Assembly (NCBI RefSeq): GCF_014805685.1
Contig: NC_060909.1
Location: forward strand, 797,292 to 861,291
DNA: 64,000 nt
Source of the DNA: Silurus meridionalis
Lineage: Eukaryota > Chordata > Actinopteri > Siluriformes > Siluridae
Direction: 5' to 3'
Shown here: positions 20,578-32,600 of the stretch, in pieces
Position numbering within the stretch: the stretch's first letter is position 1
Layout of the letters: every line of letters starts with the position of its first letter
Made by a program: the position numbers and the translations under genes
Notes under the pieces: model-generated
Seen by the model: the letters and a program-made list of their open reading frames with translations, nothing else
Told to the model about the DNA's origin: nothing
Databases searched by the model: none

Positions 20578-22023
20578 ACTTCTGACAGCATCTCCCGATC
20601 CAATCGTACCTAGAACTCCACAACTACACTGCTTTACACGTATAAGAAGGGAAGAGTCCTTTCAGGCCCCATCATAGCACAGAAACTGCTCTAGTTACAA
20701 TCACTAATGACCTGTTTTTAGCTTCAGACCAAGGCTACATCTCTCTGTTAGTTTTACTAGATCTTAGTGCTGCATACGACACTATAGATCATGATCTTCA
20801 CCTGGATCGCTTACAAAATTAAATCAGCATTCAGGGACAGGCATTAAGCTGGTTTAAATCCTACCTGTCCGATCGTTACCATTTTGTAGACTTAAATGGA
20901 GAGCTATCCAGGCTAATGCTGGTAAATTATGGCGTGCCACAAGGTTCAGTTCTAGGGCCCCTGCTTTTCACAATATACATGCTTCCCTTAGGAAATATTA
21001 TTAGAAGGTATGGGATTAGCTTCCACTGTTACGCTGATGATTCCCAGCTATATATCTCATCAAAACCAGATGATACCCTCAATTAACTCGGATAACTGAG
21101 TGTGTTAAAGAAATAGGAGATTGGATGACTCATAACATTCTACTATTAAATTCTGGTAAGACGGAGATTTTGTTCATCGCTCAACCATTTTGCTCATTAA
21201 AACATTCTCACATTTAGCTCCTAAACTCTGGAATAGTCTTCCTGACAGAGTTCGGGGCTCAGACACACTCTCCCAGTTTAAGTGCAGATTAAAGACGTAT
21301 CTTTTTAGCGAGTTCATAACCTTGTGCTCCAGAACATCTGATCACATCACATTATCAACTTGTGCTGTTAATATTATGAACAGCAGCTACGCTAATTCCT
21401 CTCCACTGCTTCTCTTTCTCTCCCCATCCCGAGGCTTCCTGAGGTTGCTCCAGCTCCAGTCACGTCCCACCTCATGAAGATTGTGGACCTTTAAAGAAGT
21501 AAATGCCTGCAAACATCCAGAACCATCTAGAGACGTACCAGCGTTATTTGGATCCCACTTCCTGTAGAGTTTGGACACTGGGCCTCTTTGAGTGTTTAAA
21601 GGCTCTGGCATGGAGAAGCTGGTGTTGGATCTGTGATGATCACAAATGTCGAGCTATTTTATGAGTTGCTCAGTAGCTCCTAGTTTTATAACCATAATGA
21701 CTGTAGAAGACTGTAGAAAGATCATCACTCATAATCACACACTCCAGTGCTCATGTTAGTTCTCACTCTCCAGTGTTCTGTAGTGTTTAAAGACTATAAT
21801 CTTGATGTCACCCAGATGAGGATGAGGTTCTGCTTTTGAGTCTGGTTCCTCTCAAGGTTTCTTCCTCATAACATCTAAGGGAGTTTTTCCTTCACCACAG
21901 TCTCCATGGTGCTCATCAGAGATAAACACACATCATTCACCTTCACTGTTAAATTCTGTAAAGCTGCTCTGGGATGACGTCTGTTGTGAAAAGCGCAATA
22001 GAAATAAACTTGACTTGATTTGA
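20578..22023 (+). mobile_element. L2-like LINE, copy B
   Basis: Extends further 5' in the reverse transcriptase than copy [19 protein letters not shown] (first catalytic Asp) comes before a frame break, then [12 protein letters not shown] and [12 protein letters not shown]. An internal deletion near 21190 joins it to the C-terminal region (WNSLPDRVRGSDTLSQFK). The 3' UTR and TTGACTTGA tail are retained. Stops and frameshifts make it inactive. Confidence 0.88.
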
Positions 22024-23089
22024 AATAAATATAATAAAATGCACAAGATTGGATAATTATTATGAAGTGTGACTCTCAAAAATCCAAAAAGTGCTGAGGT
22101 GAATCATGCTAAGAACAAAAGACATCAGTCAAGCAAGTTTTGCTGCTCATTAATTACGAAAGGATTATAAGGCCATCTCCAAACAGTTTAAAATTATATT
22201 CTGAAGAAAATGTCCTTTCATTCCTTTGGTAGGTTATTTTTAAAAAGGAGTAATATTCAAACTGTTTAATAATATGAAATCAAACTAACAATCCAATGGA
22301 TAATTTTAGCATTTTGCTAATATTATGTAGTTAGTTAAAATGTTCAGGCATCAAAATGAGCCACATTTTAAAAGACTGCAATGAATTGGTAGCACAGCTC
22401 CTGTTCGAAAGGTTTACAGCAGAAAAGCACACAGCTTTAATACACAACTTTAGATGATGTTCATTGGGTTAAAATCTCAGTAAAAGTTTCAAGTGCAATT
22501 AAATACTCCGTGGTAATTAAATATAAATTAAAAGTGAGTTTGGCTGGTTTTCCATTCGCTTAATTAAGCTATTCTACAGTCAGCCACTAGAGGGCATCGG
22601 AGATCATTTAGCGTTTCTATCAAACCCCATTACAGCATCTACACACTACAACACAACTAATCTTATCACACAAGAACACACACAGTGAAAGTGTATGTAC
22701 CTTGGTGTGTGTGCAGGAGTGGTGATGAGTTTCCTGTTGAGTAGCTGTGTGAGATACGGTCTCTCTTCCTAACAGTGAGACTGGAGCTCTGGTACGAGTC
22801 GAGAAGTGTGTTAAGTGTATCTGAATAAAATCCAGAGATTCTGCACACAGAAAGATTCAGACAAAGTTGGTGAAAAATGTCCTTTAATAGCGAGGAGTGG
22901 ATTTTGTTTATGTGCTACTGCTCTGGATTCTGTTTTCTCATTTCTGTTCAAACCGTCTCCCAACACTGTTACGTCATACATATTCACCCCTGCAAATAAA
23001 AAATGAGTACGTTTTCATTTTCTGTATTTTCTTAAGATGATTTTTGTTGCTCTGAATAAGTGGGAAAAAAAACACTACACCAAGGTTTA

Positions 23090-23262
23090 TTCATGTTTTT
23101 AATAATCCACATAAAAATACTCCTTTTATATTAAAACAAATATGAAAAATAAAGTCAAATTTATTGGGATATTTGTTTGATATCACCTTGTTTTCTGTGA
23201 CTGTGTAACTTCCCTGTTGTCTCTTGTCTCAGAGTTCCTTTTCAGCTGACAGTTGGTTGGTT
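23090..23262 (+). repeat. Inverted-repeat arm A (partner 29672-29852)
   Basis: TTTAATAATCCACATAAAAA, GTGTAACTTCCCTGTTGTCT and CAGAGTTCCTTTTCAGCTGA all reappear in reverse complement at 29672-29852. Both arms end beside a (GT/CA)n tract. Confidence 0.88.
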
Positions 23263-23272
23263 TGGCTTCTCT

Positions 23273-23416
<144 letters not shown>

Positions 23417-24298
23417 CTTTGGATCAAATGAAATGGTTTAAAAGCAGCCGTATGATATGTTTTATAAATAAAGAAAACATTAATGGTAAAAAACACCTCG
23501 TATATTTATAGTCATATACTGTACATTTATATGACAGTGTTGTTTCAACACAAGAACGTTTCCAATTCAACACTCTAAAATTACTGAGCAATTCAAGAAT
23601 AGTTCTGCATTTCAGCACCAATCACTGAACAGCGCCTCAATAGACAGTCAGTGTGGAGGATGAGGATGTGGTTCCTCTCGGGGTTTCTTCCTCATACAAT
23701 CTCAGGGAGTTTTTCCTTCATCACATTCACCATTGTCTCACTCATTAGGGACAAACCTACAATTATAAGGAACAAACTTATCAGCAGTAAATTTATACAT
23801 TATTTTATGCAACTTTATGTTCTAATATATCTTATTAAAAGAGCTACACAAAAATGAATTAAATTAAATGAAAAGTTTAATTGAACAAATTTTGTCCACC
23901 AGGGGACGCCAGAGCTGGTATAAAATCACCCCCATTACTTCACCTCCCATTTAATCAAACTCTGAATGTTCTTTCTCACAGCATTAGATCTCATTTTACA
24001 TTAGTGTAATATTTACTATAATATAAATATAAGCTGCTCACAAAGGAAACTGTAATCAGCTATCAAACAAGTGCCACTGATTCAGTTTTAGAGACTTTAC
24101 ACTAATAATTATATTGAAGTGTATAGTTACAGTTTCACACTAATACGTCTAATAACCTTGTCATTTCTTCTAATTAATTTTAGACACAAAAATAAATATT
24201 GTACATTTTTATAATAGAAAAAACCTATTAGGAACCATTTCCTCTCTCTGTTTGTTTCCCTCCAGTTTTTTTTTATTTTTATACAAACGCATTGGATT

Positions 24299-24720
24299 AT
24301 GGGATATGTAGTACGACCACGGCTACAACTCTAAATTATTTCATGATTTCCTTCAGAAAATCAGCATTCATAGTAAAATTCCCACGTGAGTGATTCTGTG
24401 CATTATTCTAAGTCAACAGCGAAAAGCGGAATTTTACAATTTACAGCCAAAATCTATTCATTCTTTGAGTTTGGATCATCAACTTCCGGGAGCTCTGACG
24501 TGTCCGCCTCGTAATTCTGACCATCCAATCCACGAGTGTTTAATTTGCATAACCCACGCCCTTCTCACGCCAGACCCCTCCCCCTCCCCCTCCCCACTTT
24601 TTAGGAGTAAACATGGCTGCGGCGTTGGCGGCGGAACCGCGAGCGCTTCCAGTCCTGACCGTGTTCATTCAGCACTAACGGGCAGGAGGATGAGGAACCG
24701 CAGTGGTGTCGCGATGGGAA
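24299..24720 (+). promoter_or_regulatory. Candidate MTMR10 promoter and 5' UTR
   Basis: ACTACATATCCCA (minus strand, 24300-24312) fits the ZNF143/THAP11 motif ACTACANNTCCCA. A C-rich GC-box/KLF run (CCCCTCCCCCTCCCC) lies near 24578-24596, followed by AACATGGCTGCGGCG (24611-24625), which resembles a YY1 element. There is no TATA box. The ATG at 24613 opens a 21-codon frame ending at 24678, an upstream ORF if transcription starts before it. The true start codon of MTMR10 is about 0.9 kb further on. Assignment to MTMR10 is by position. Confidence 0.5.
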
Positions 24721-24984
24721 GAAGAGAAGAATAAGCAGGAGATGAGGAGCTTTTTCTGAAATTTTGTCGTTTTTTTCCTTTTTAAACTGGAAACTAAAGT
24801 TTGTTGTGTGGGAGAAGTTTTGACAGGAGCTTTGGATTTGCTGTGAGAGAGAGAACTTTAGCGTAGCTAACAGACTTCCAGCTAGCATGAGGTCTAATCT
24901 AATGCAGTAGATTAGAATAGATCACACACATTCGACCTTTAGGATTCATTTCAGGGAGAAAAACTTTTACTCGGAGGAATACTG

Positions 24985-25275
24985 AGCATCTACTGGGAGA
25001 TTAGACTGGGACAGTGTAATAGTAGATTAAACTGGGACAGTGTACTGGGAGATTAGACTGGGACCGTGCACTGAGAGATTGGACTGGGACCGTGCACTGA
25101 GAGATTGGACTGGGACAGTGTACTGGGAGATTAAACTGGGACAGTGTACTGGGAGATTAGACTGGGACCATGCACTGAGAGATTGGACTGGGATAGTGTA
25201 CTGGGAGATTGGACTGGGACAGTGTACTAGGAGATTGGACTGGGACTGTGCACTGGGAGATTGGACTGGGAAACC
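24985..25275 (+). repeat. 26-bp tandem repeat upstream of the MTMR10 start
   Basis: About 11 imperfect copies of a unit around AGATTGGACTGGGACAGTGT plus ACTGGG. It lies between the candidate promoter and the first coding exon, so it may be in the 5' UTR or a 5' intron. Confidence 0.9.
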
Positions 25276-25508
25276 CTTCATGTCACCTATGTGTATGTAG
25301 ATAAATAAATAAATATCCTTCATCACTTCTTCATCCTGGGAAGATGGATTTGGTGTAATCTTGCATCATCATCATCATCATTCCAAATTCTGGATAAGTA
25401 GAATATACAATGGTGCTGATCCAAACCCATTCCCAAAGTTTGTCCTGCTAGAAGATCTCCAATCATCTGCTGTGGTTTGGATATCGAACCGCTTTCTGGG
25501 TTGGAAAC

Positions 25509-27446
25509 ATGTTCTCTCCGAAACCTCCGAAGCCGACGTTTACGTCTTATCTTTCCCCACTTCAGGTGAGAACATCTTAGAAAGGTGCCTCTATTTGTAC
25601 ACCTTTGAGATTTTCCATCTCCTGGACCATGTTTAGAATTCAAGAGACATCATGAATGTGCACCTTTCCAGGTAGAAAAAGAAAAAAACCTACTGTCACT
25701 AGGAAAGAGTTTCTCTGTCCTGTAACGTGCACGTGACACATACAAACCCCTGAAGATACAAACCCTGGCTGCAGAGACCAGGAAAGGTGCACGTGGTGAT
25801 CTTTAATTCTCATGACCTTCTCGATTGCAGTCTCACACGTGTCTTGTACTGTGTCCCTGCAGACCGACACCAAGAAATATCTCCCGGTGTCCACCAAGAA
25901 GCTGGAGGCCAGACTCCTGCCAGGTATTTATAGATTTATTATAATAATAATCACAATGTGGTTTTTCTTTCTCCATAACAAATTCCATTTTAGTTCTTTT
26001 TTCCCTCATCCCTCAAGTTTCTTTATTCCATCCGGCTATTTTTCCTCCTGCTACTCTGCATGATTCCTGCTTGATTTGTTTAACTTGTAAACGTGAGTCC
26101 GGCTCGTCGGTCCGTTGCTTCGTTTGTTCGGTGCATGTAGCAGCGTTGCTCCACCCTGCGACTCTCCGGACTGCACGTGAGCTGGAGAAAGATGATTAAA
26201 TGAATACGATGTTCGCGAGATGTTTCTCCTACACGCTTCCTGTGTACGGGACGGCGTCTAATCCGGTCTGTTTCCTTCACCCAGGCGGGCTGAGAGTTTG
26301 TTCCTCCTGGTTGTAGAGACAGAGCGAGATGTAGAGTCTGATACACACCCTGAGGCTTAGACCTGAGCTGGGTTCTGGGCTCGTCCTGTTTAAGGTCCAG
26401 TGCATGATTGCTGTCACGTCTCTTTGGCGTGTAGGCTGTGAGTGGTTGCACCACCATCTTCTGTAATCAGTAGATCTGCAGTTCCAGACAGACTGTTAAT
26501 CTCAGACTATCTGTGATTATTGTTTAAAGAAGAGACAGTGAGCGAAATTAGTGCTTAGCTCTTCTACACCTCTTTCACTTGGTTTGACTGGTGGAGAAGC
26601 TGCACCTTCTTCTCTGAGACTGATGGACAGAGAAGTCATGTCTTCTTAGGTGGTCTGTCAGGTAGATAAACCTGGGACTGACAGATGAAGAGAAGCCACA
26701 CCTTCTTTACTGGGACTGACCGAGAGAGAAGCCACATCTTGTTCTGTGGAACTGATTGGTAGAAAAGCCACACCTCCTTCACTGGGAGTATCAGGCACAA
26801 AGGCCACGCCTCCTTCACCTGCCCTGACAGCTAAAGGAGCCACGCCTCCCTCTGTTGGACTGAGAAGTTAGTTACAGTGGCCACGCCTCCTTCATTGGGA
26901 CTGATAATTACAGTGACCACGCCTACTTCATCAGGACTAATACTTACAGTGACAACGCCTCCTTCATTGGGACTAATAATTACAGTGGCCACGCCTCCTT
27001 CATCAGGACTAATAGTTAGTGACCATGCCTACTTCATCAGGACTAATAGTTACAGTGGCCACGCCTCCTGACCCCTCCGGAACAGACTTGGATGCCACGC
27101 CTTCTTTCCTGTACCTGACAGGTACCTTGCTGACCACAGACGAATGCACTGAGTTTGATCAGCAGTAAACATTGAGACAGATATCAAGTAAACGAGCAGC
27201 AGCACCAGACTTCTGCTTTCCTGTACGTTTCAACTCAACATGAACATTAAACCTCTGTGAAGCTCCAGACTTTAAAACGTTCACGCCTTATAATTAAACT
27301 GCACGTCTTGGATCTTCCCTGTTACTGAAATATACACAAGCCACGTTTTTAGTTTTTTATCCGCTTGTGTGTCTACACACGGATTCCACCTTAATAATGT
27401 GGCTACACTTCCGGTGGCTGCAATGACGCCAGTCTTCACCAGTCAT

Positions 27447-27483
<37 letters not shown>

Positions 27484-29588
27484 GATCAGCGGTGTATAAA
27501 TATATACACAGGGAGTTTAAAAGATCTGTGCTGTTGCTCTCTGGTACTTATTATTGTTGTGAGAGCACAAGGACAGTTTTGGGAATAGACTCTGAGATGT
27601 TTACTGGACATCAGGACATCACCACCAACATCATGATTGATTTACAGGTTCTTCTCATTCACTCAGCGTTCGTGTCAAAGCTTGAACGTAGATCATTTGC
27701 GTTGTCGTGCTCTGGTTCATCATCTATTTATTCATTTCTTGTAAAAACGGAACATCGACGTTTACGCTTCCTCTTAATCATATTTCATGTTTGCAGCAGG
27801 GTTTCATGTTCACACGTCACTTCCTCATGCTTCTCCAGGTTTCTGTGTTGTTGTGGGTTACATGATATTGCTATGGGTAATAATATTATAAATAGATCAA
27901 TGTTGTAGACAGCTACAGGTTCTTCTACAAATGATTATGAAGCCTGGTGTTTATCTCGCTGAGCAGTCGAGGGGTAACGGTGGCGACATTGGGATTTAAA
28001 CTCATGACCTTTTGATCAGCAGCCAGACACCTTAACCACTGGATCTACCACTTCTCACTTCTCGAGCACATATCTCTATATCTAGCTTTTTGGGGAGATT
28101 TTTTTTGGTCTATCGAAAACCAGATTAAAGACAGAGTGCAGTCGTTATCTTCAAACCGCTGTGCATAGATGACTAATGAAGCATTCAGCCTGGATAATCA
28201 GGAATCAGAAGTTTTGAGAAGATACAGCCTACACGCTTGTTGTTGTATGTAGCATCAGGGTTCAGGAGGAACGTTGTTTCATTTCACTCATTATACTGCA
28301 TCAGATATATATATGGTTGAAATGACAATAAAAGCTTCTTGACTTGACTTCCAGCAAAGGTTTCCGATTTATAGGTTTCCGATTTATATCTAGTTACTAA
28401 AATACGGAATACCACCTTATACTCACTCCTGGACTTCCAGCCAATCACAACCCCGGATTCACAAGGACCAGGGTATATGTATATATTAGTGATTGGTAAA
28501 CTTCTGGAGAACATTCCTCTAAACTCGTGTTCGGAAATGACATCAGACGTGACCTTTTTTAGTTCCTCTCTTAAAATCTTTGAACAAATATGCCAAAAAT
28601 GAACCCTACCTGATGGACTTCATTCTAGTTAACAGGAAATGCTACACGGCACGTGCACGTGCACGTGAGAAAGGGAGCTGCGTCAATGTTCTTGACACGG
28701 CATGACTTTTTGGCGTTTCACGTTACGTTCATGGGATTAGTGTCAGTAACGGATCTGTAACAGGGAGCTCAGCGGGTAAGATGTTGGTCTTCGGATCAAA
28801 AGGTCGAGTTCAAATCCCAACACCTGGAGGTCTCTAGTGGTTAAGGGGCTCAGATTATGCTGGGATTTGTTCTCACAACCTATTAAACATAAGTCCACTG
28901 TCGTATATAGAGGTCGAGGAACAGATGAATCCATACAGATAGTTTTTCCAGCTTCCGGTCATCTGTGATTAGGTGAGCGGCCTCTAGAGGCGAATCTCTG
29001 ACACCATGTGCTGTTTGTTCTGACACATGAGACTGCACGCTGCACGGAGAGTGCTATATATTATTATTATTATTGTATATTTATTATTTACAATTTATTC
29101 ATTATATAAATATATTTATTAATTACCCTATTTATATTTCATTTTGCTAATTTTTATGATTTATTACAGTTTTTTTTTTTCAGGATTTTACATGGAGAGT
29201 TATTATTATTATTATTATTTATTTTTATTTTTTTTTTTTTTTATTTTTTAATCCAGTATCTTTTTTAAAAAATCGTCTGATTAATTGGTTATCGGTCGAG
29301 TACAATCCGACCTCGGTATCGGTAAAATCCACTATCGGTTGACCTACTGTTATATACAGATACACTTCTACTTCTCACCATCCTTTAATTTTGCCAATAT
29401 ATAATACAGATGTGAATTCAGTGGGTACGTTGCGTCAAGATGCCATTTTAAAACCATTGTTGTAGTTTTGTTAATAATGACATAACCAAGAGGCTTCATC
29501 AGAGGAATGCACTGTAATGCTTCATCTCCTCCGCCACATCAGCAGTCCAGGGCTACTAATTAATAGAGCAGGAGGCCTGGCTGCTGAT

Positions 29589-29637
<49 letters not shown>

Positions 29638-32600
29638 GCCTTAGAGCAAAGCAATACTTATAAACAAGCAGAAACCAACCTGCTGTCAGCTGAAAAGGAA
29701 CTCTGAGACGAGAGACAACAGGGAAGTTACACAGTCACAGAAAAGGTGATATCGAGCAAATATCCCAATAAATCTGACTTCATTTTCCACATTTGTTTTA
29801 ATATAAGAGGAGTATTTTTATGTGGATTATTAAAACATGACTATACCTTTGAATGTGACATGCAGGTGGACAGCAAAGAAGCCGTAAGTGATTTCAGTCG
29901 CTGTGTAGAGGTTTTTACTCGTCACGTGTACGTTACAAGGCAGTTACTTTATTCTTTGCATATCACAGCGATGTTATGGAACTGTGGTCGGAGCGAAGGG
30001 TCACAAGCGACACAGCACTTTCAGAGAAGAAAGCTCAAGAGCCCAACAGTGGCAGCTTGGTGGTGCTGGGACTCGAACCCACAACCTTCTGATCAGTAAC
30101 TGAGAGCTTTTAAGGATTCTGTCGCCTGGAGTAGACGTGATACCGATAGCTAGGTTCGATCGTACTCGCCTTCAACTAATTAATCATCCGATATTTTTTA
30201 CAAAGAATACTGGTTCAAAAAACATAACACTCCATGTAAAATAGTACTAAAGTTTAGTTGCTTAGTTGTCGCACTGACAGCGGACCTTCTCAGATTGGAC
30301 GCTGCCTGGAAAAACTCGTTATGGGTTTTTGACGATAGTTTCATCAATCGATCATGAATCGATCAACCTCTAGTCTGGACTCTGACTCGGAAGTGTTGAA
30401 CTGTCATGTACGTGACCCCTGGGCCACAAACCGGCACCGGTCTGTGGGTCAGTTGGTACCGGGGGGGCCGCACAGAAAGAATACATAACTTACATTATTT
30501 CAGTTTTATTTATGATCTGATTCTGAACGATGTTTTATTTTGGAAAATGACCAGATTTTCTCCTCCACATCTGTCTATGACTCACTCTTGATGCAGGTCA
30601 TCATGCCTCGGTCACATGTCTTACCTCCATCCACTACCTTCTTAAAGGAGCTCCGGTCACATGTCTTACCTCCATCCACTACCTTCTTAAAGGAGCTCCA
30701 GTCACATGACTTACCTCCATCCACTACCTTCTTAAAGGAGCTCCAGTCACATGACTTACCTCCATCCACTACCTTCTTAAAGGAGCTCCGTCACATGACT
30801 TACCTCCATCCACTACCTTCTTAAAGGAGCTCCGGTCACATGACTTACCTCCATCCACTACCTTCTTAAAGGAGCTCCGTCACATGACTTACCTCCATCC
30901 ACTACCTTCTTAAAGGAGCTCCAGTCACATGACTTACCCCCATCCACTACTTTCTTAAAGGAGCTCCGGTCACATGACTTACCTCCATCCACTACCTTCT
31001 TAAAGGAGCTCCGGTCACATGACTTACCTCCATCCACTACCTTCTTAAAGGAGCTCCGGTCACATGACTTACCTCCATCCACTACCTTCTTAAAGGAGCT
31101 CCGGTCACATGACTTACCTCCATCCACTACCTTCTTAAAGGAGCTCCGGTCACATGACTTACCTCCATCCACTACCTTCTTAAAGGAGCTCCGGTCACAT
31201 GACTTACCTCCATCCACTACCTTCTTAAAGGAGCTCCGGTCACATGACTTACCTCCATCCACTACCTTCTTAAAGGAGCTCCGGTCACATGACTTACCTC
31301 CATCCACTACCTTCTTAAAGGAGCTCCGGTCACATGACTTACCTCCATCCACTACCTTCTTAAAGGAGCTCCGGTCACATGACTTACCTCCATCCACTAC
31401 CTTCTTAAAGGAGCTCCGGTCACATGACTTACCTCCATCCACTACCTTCTTAAAGGAGCTCCAGTCACATGACTTACCTCCATCCACTACCTTCTTAAAG
31501 GAGCTCCGGCCACTAACATATAATACATTACCGCTAAATTCAAACCCCCGAGAGAGAAAAATGAACAAACAACAACACAGTGGATTCACGTTTATTATTA
31601 TATTGAAAAAATACCAGTTTTTATGGTCATATCATTTTATTTTGTTGTATTTATCCACCACACATTAAAGACCGGTCCGTGAAAATACTGTCCCACATTA
31701 AACCGGCCCGTGGAGCAAAGAAGTTGGGGACCGCTGATGTTTAGTGTAAGATCAAAACTTTGTGGACACCTGGCCATCAAATTCAGTGCTTTTTTTTTAG
31801 TCCTCATTTGCTGTTCTAAAAACTATATTAGCTGTTTTACTGTTTTAATGTGAATGTGTATAAGTTAAGATGGGAGAATACTAGATGAATAGGAAAAGGT
31901 TGAAAAGTCCAATCAAATCAGGTGATCTTGAAGCTGGGCAGCTGTGGAACATTCTTGGAGATATCTATGAAAAATGGTCCACTATAATGTACACTATAAA
32001 GGCAAGTTGTAATGGTGTGAGAATTGAAACATGGCTTTTATGACCATGATAGTATTCCCAAATATATAAAGTAGAAAGAAAAACTGTCCCTGACACAGAA
32101 CCAAAACAAAGCAGCAATAAATCCAGGGCATAAAAAAGCAACTCGTGTGGAGTGTTGTGAGTTATATCCTGCACAAGAACTTCTTCTCTTAAAAAACACC
32201 CAGCTACCATTGTCCAGCCTGCTAACAAACACGCCGCTTCTTCTCTTTAAAACCCAAGTGCTTACAGCTGTACGAGCCACACCCTTGCACTATTTCTGTT
32301 TATGGCCCACCCTTCTCTTCCTTTCCTTCACTCCTCTCTCTCTTTCTCTTCTCCTGCATTCCCCAAGAGAGAGAGAGACAGAACTACAAGCTCTTCTTCC
32401 TCCTTTTACATCCGAGGTGGGGGTTTTGGGGAAGGAAGTGAACCCGTTCCAAGTAACAGAGAGAGAAGTAGGTTTGGATCAAGTGTTTGGACGCAGACAG
32501 AGACGTCTCGGGGTCTGCTGTTCATGTCGCTCAGCCCTGTCTCAGTTTATCATTAATAATGTTAGAAATAAATCACATTCCGTTGCTCTACACCTGAGAA

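Noticed and set aside
20578..22023. Functional reverse transcriptase
   Set aside because: Although the YADD box is visible, stops, frameshifts and an internal deletion break the frame; the same holds for copies A and C.
28760..28830. tRNA-like B box (GGTCGAGTTCAAATCCCA) and similar stretches near 28000, 30070 and 43100
   Set aside because: No cloverleaf could be drawn around them. They look like SINE heads, not tRNA genes.
30611..31508. Regular repeats resembling a CRISPR array
   Set aside because: Units are contiguous with no unique spacers, and the sequence is vertebrate.
30858..31589. 243-codon minus-strand frame with a 15-residue repeat
   Set aside because: It is a translation of the 45-bp minisatellite. 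The frame stays open only because 45 is divisible by three.
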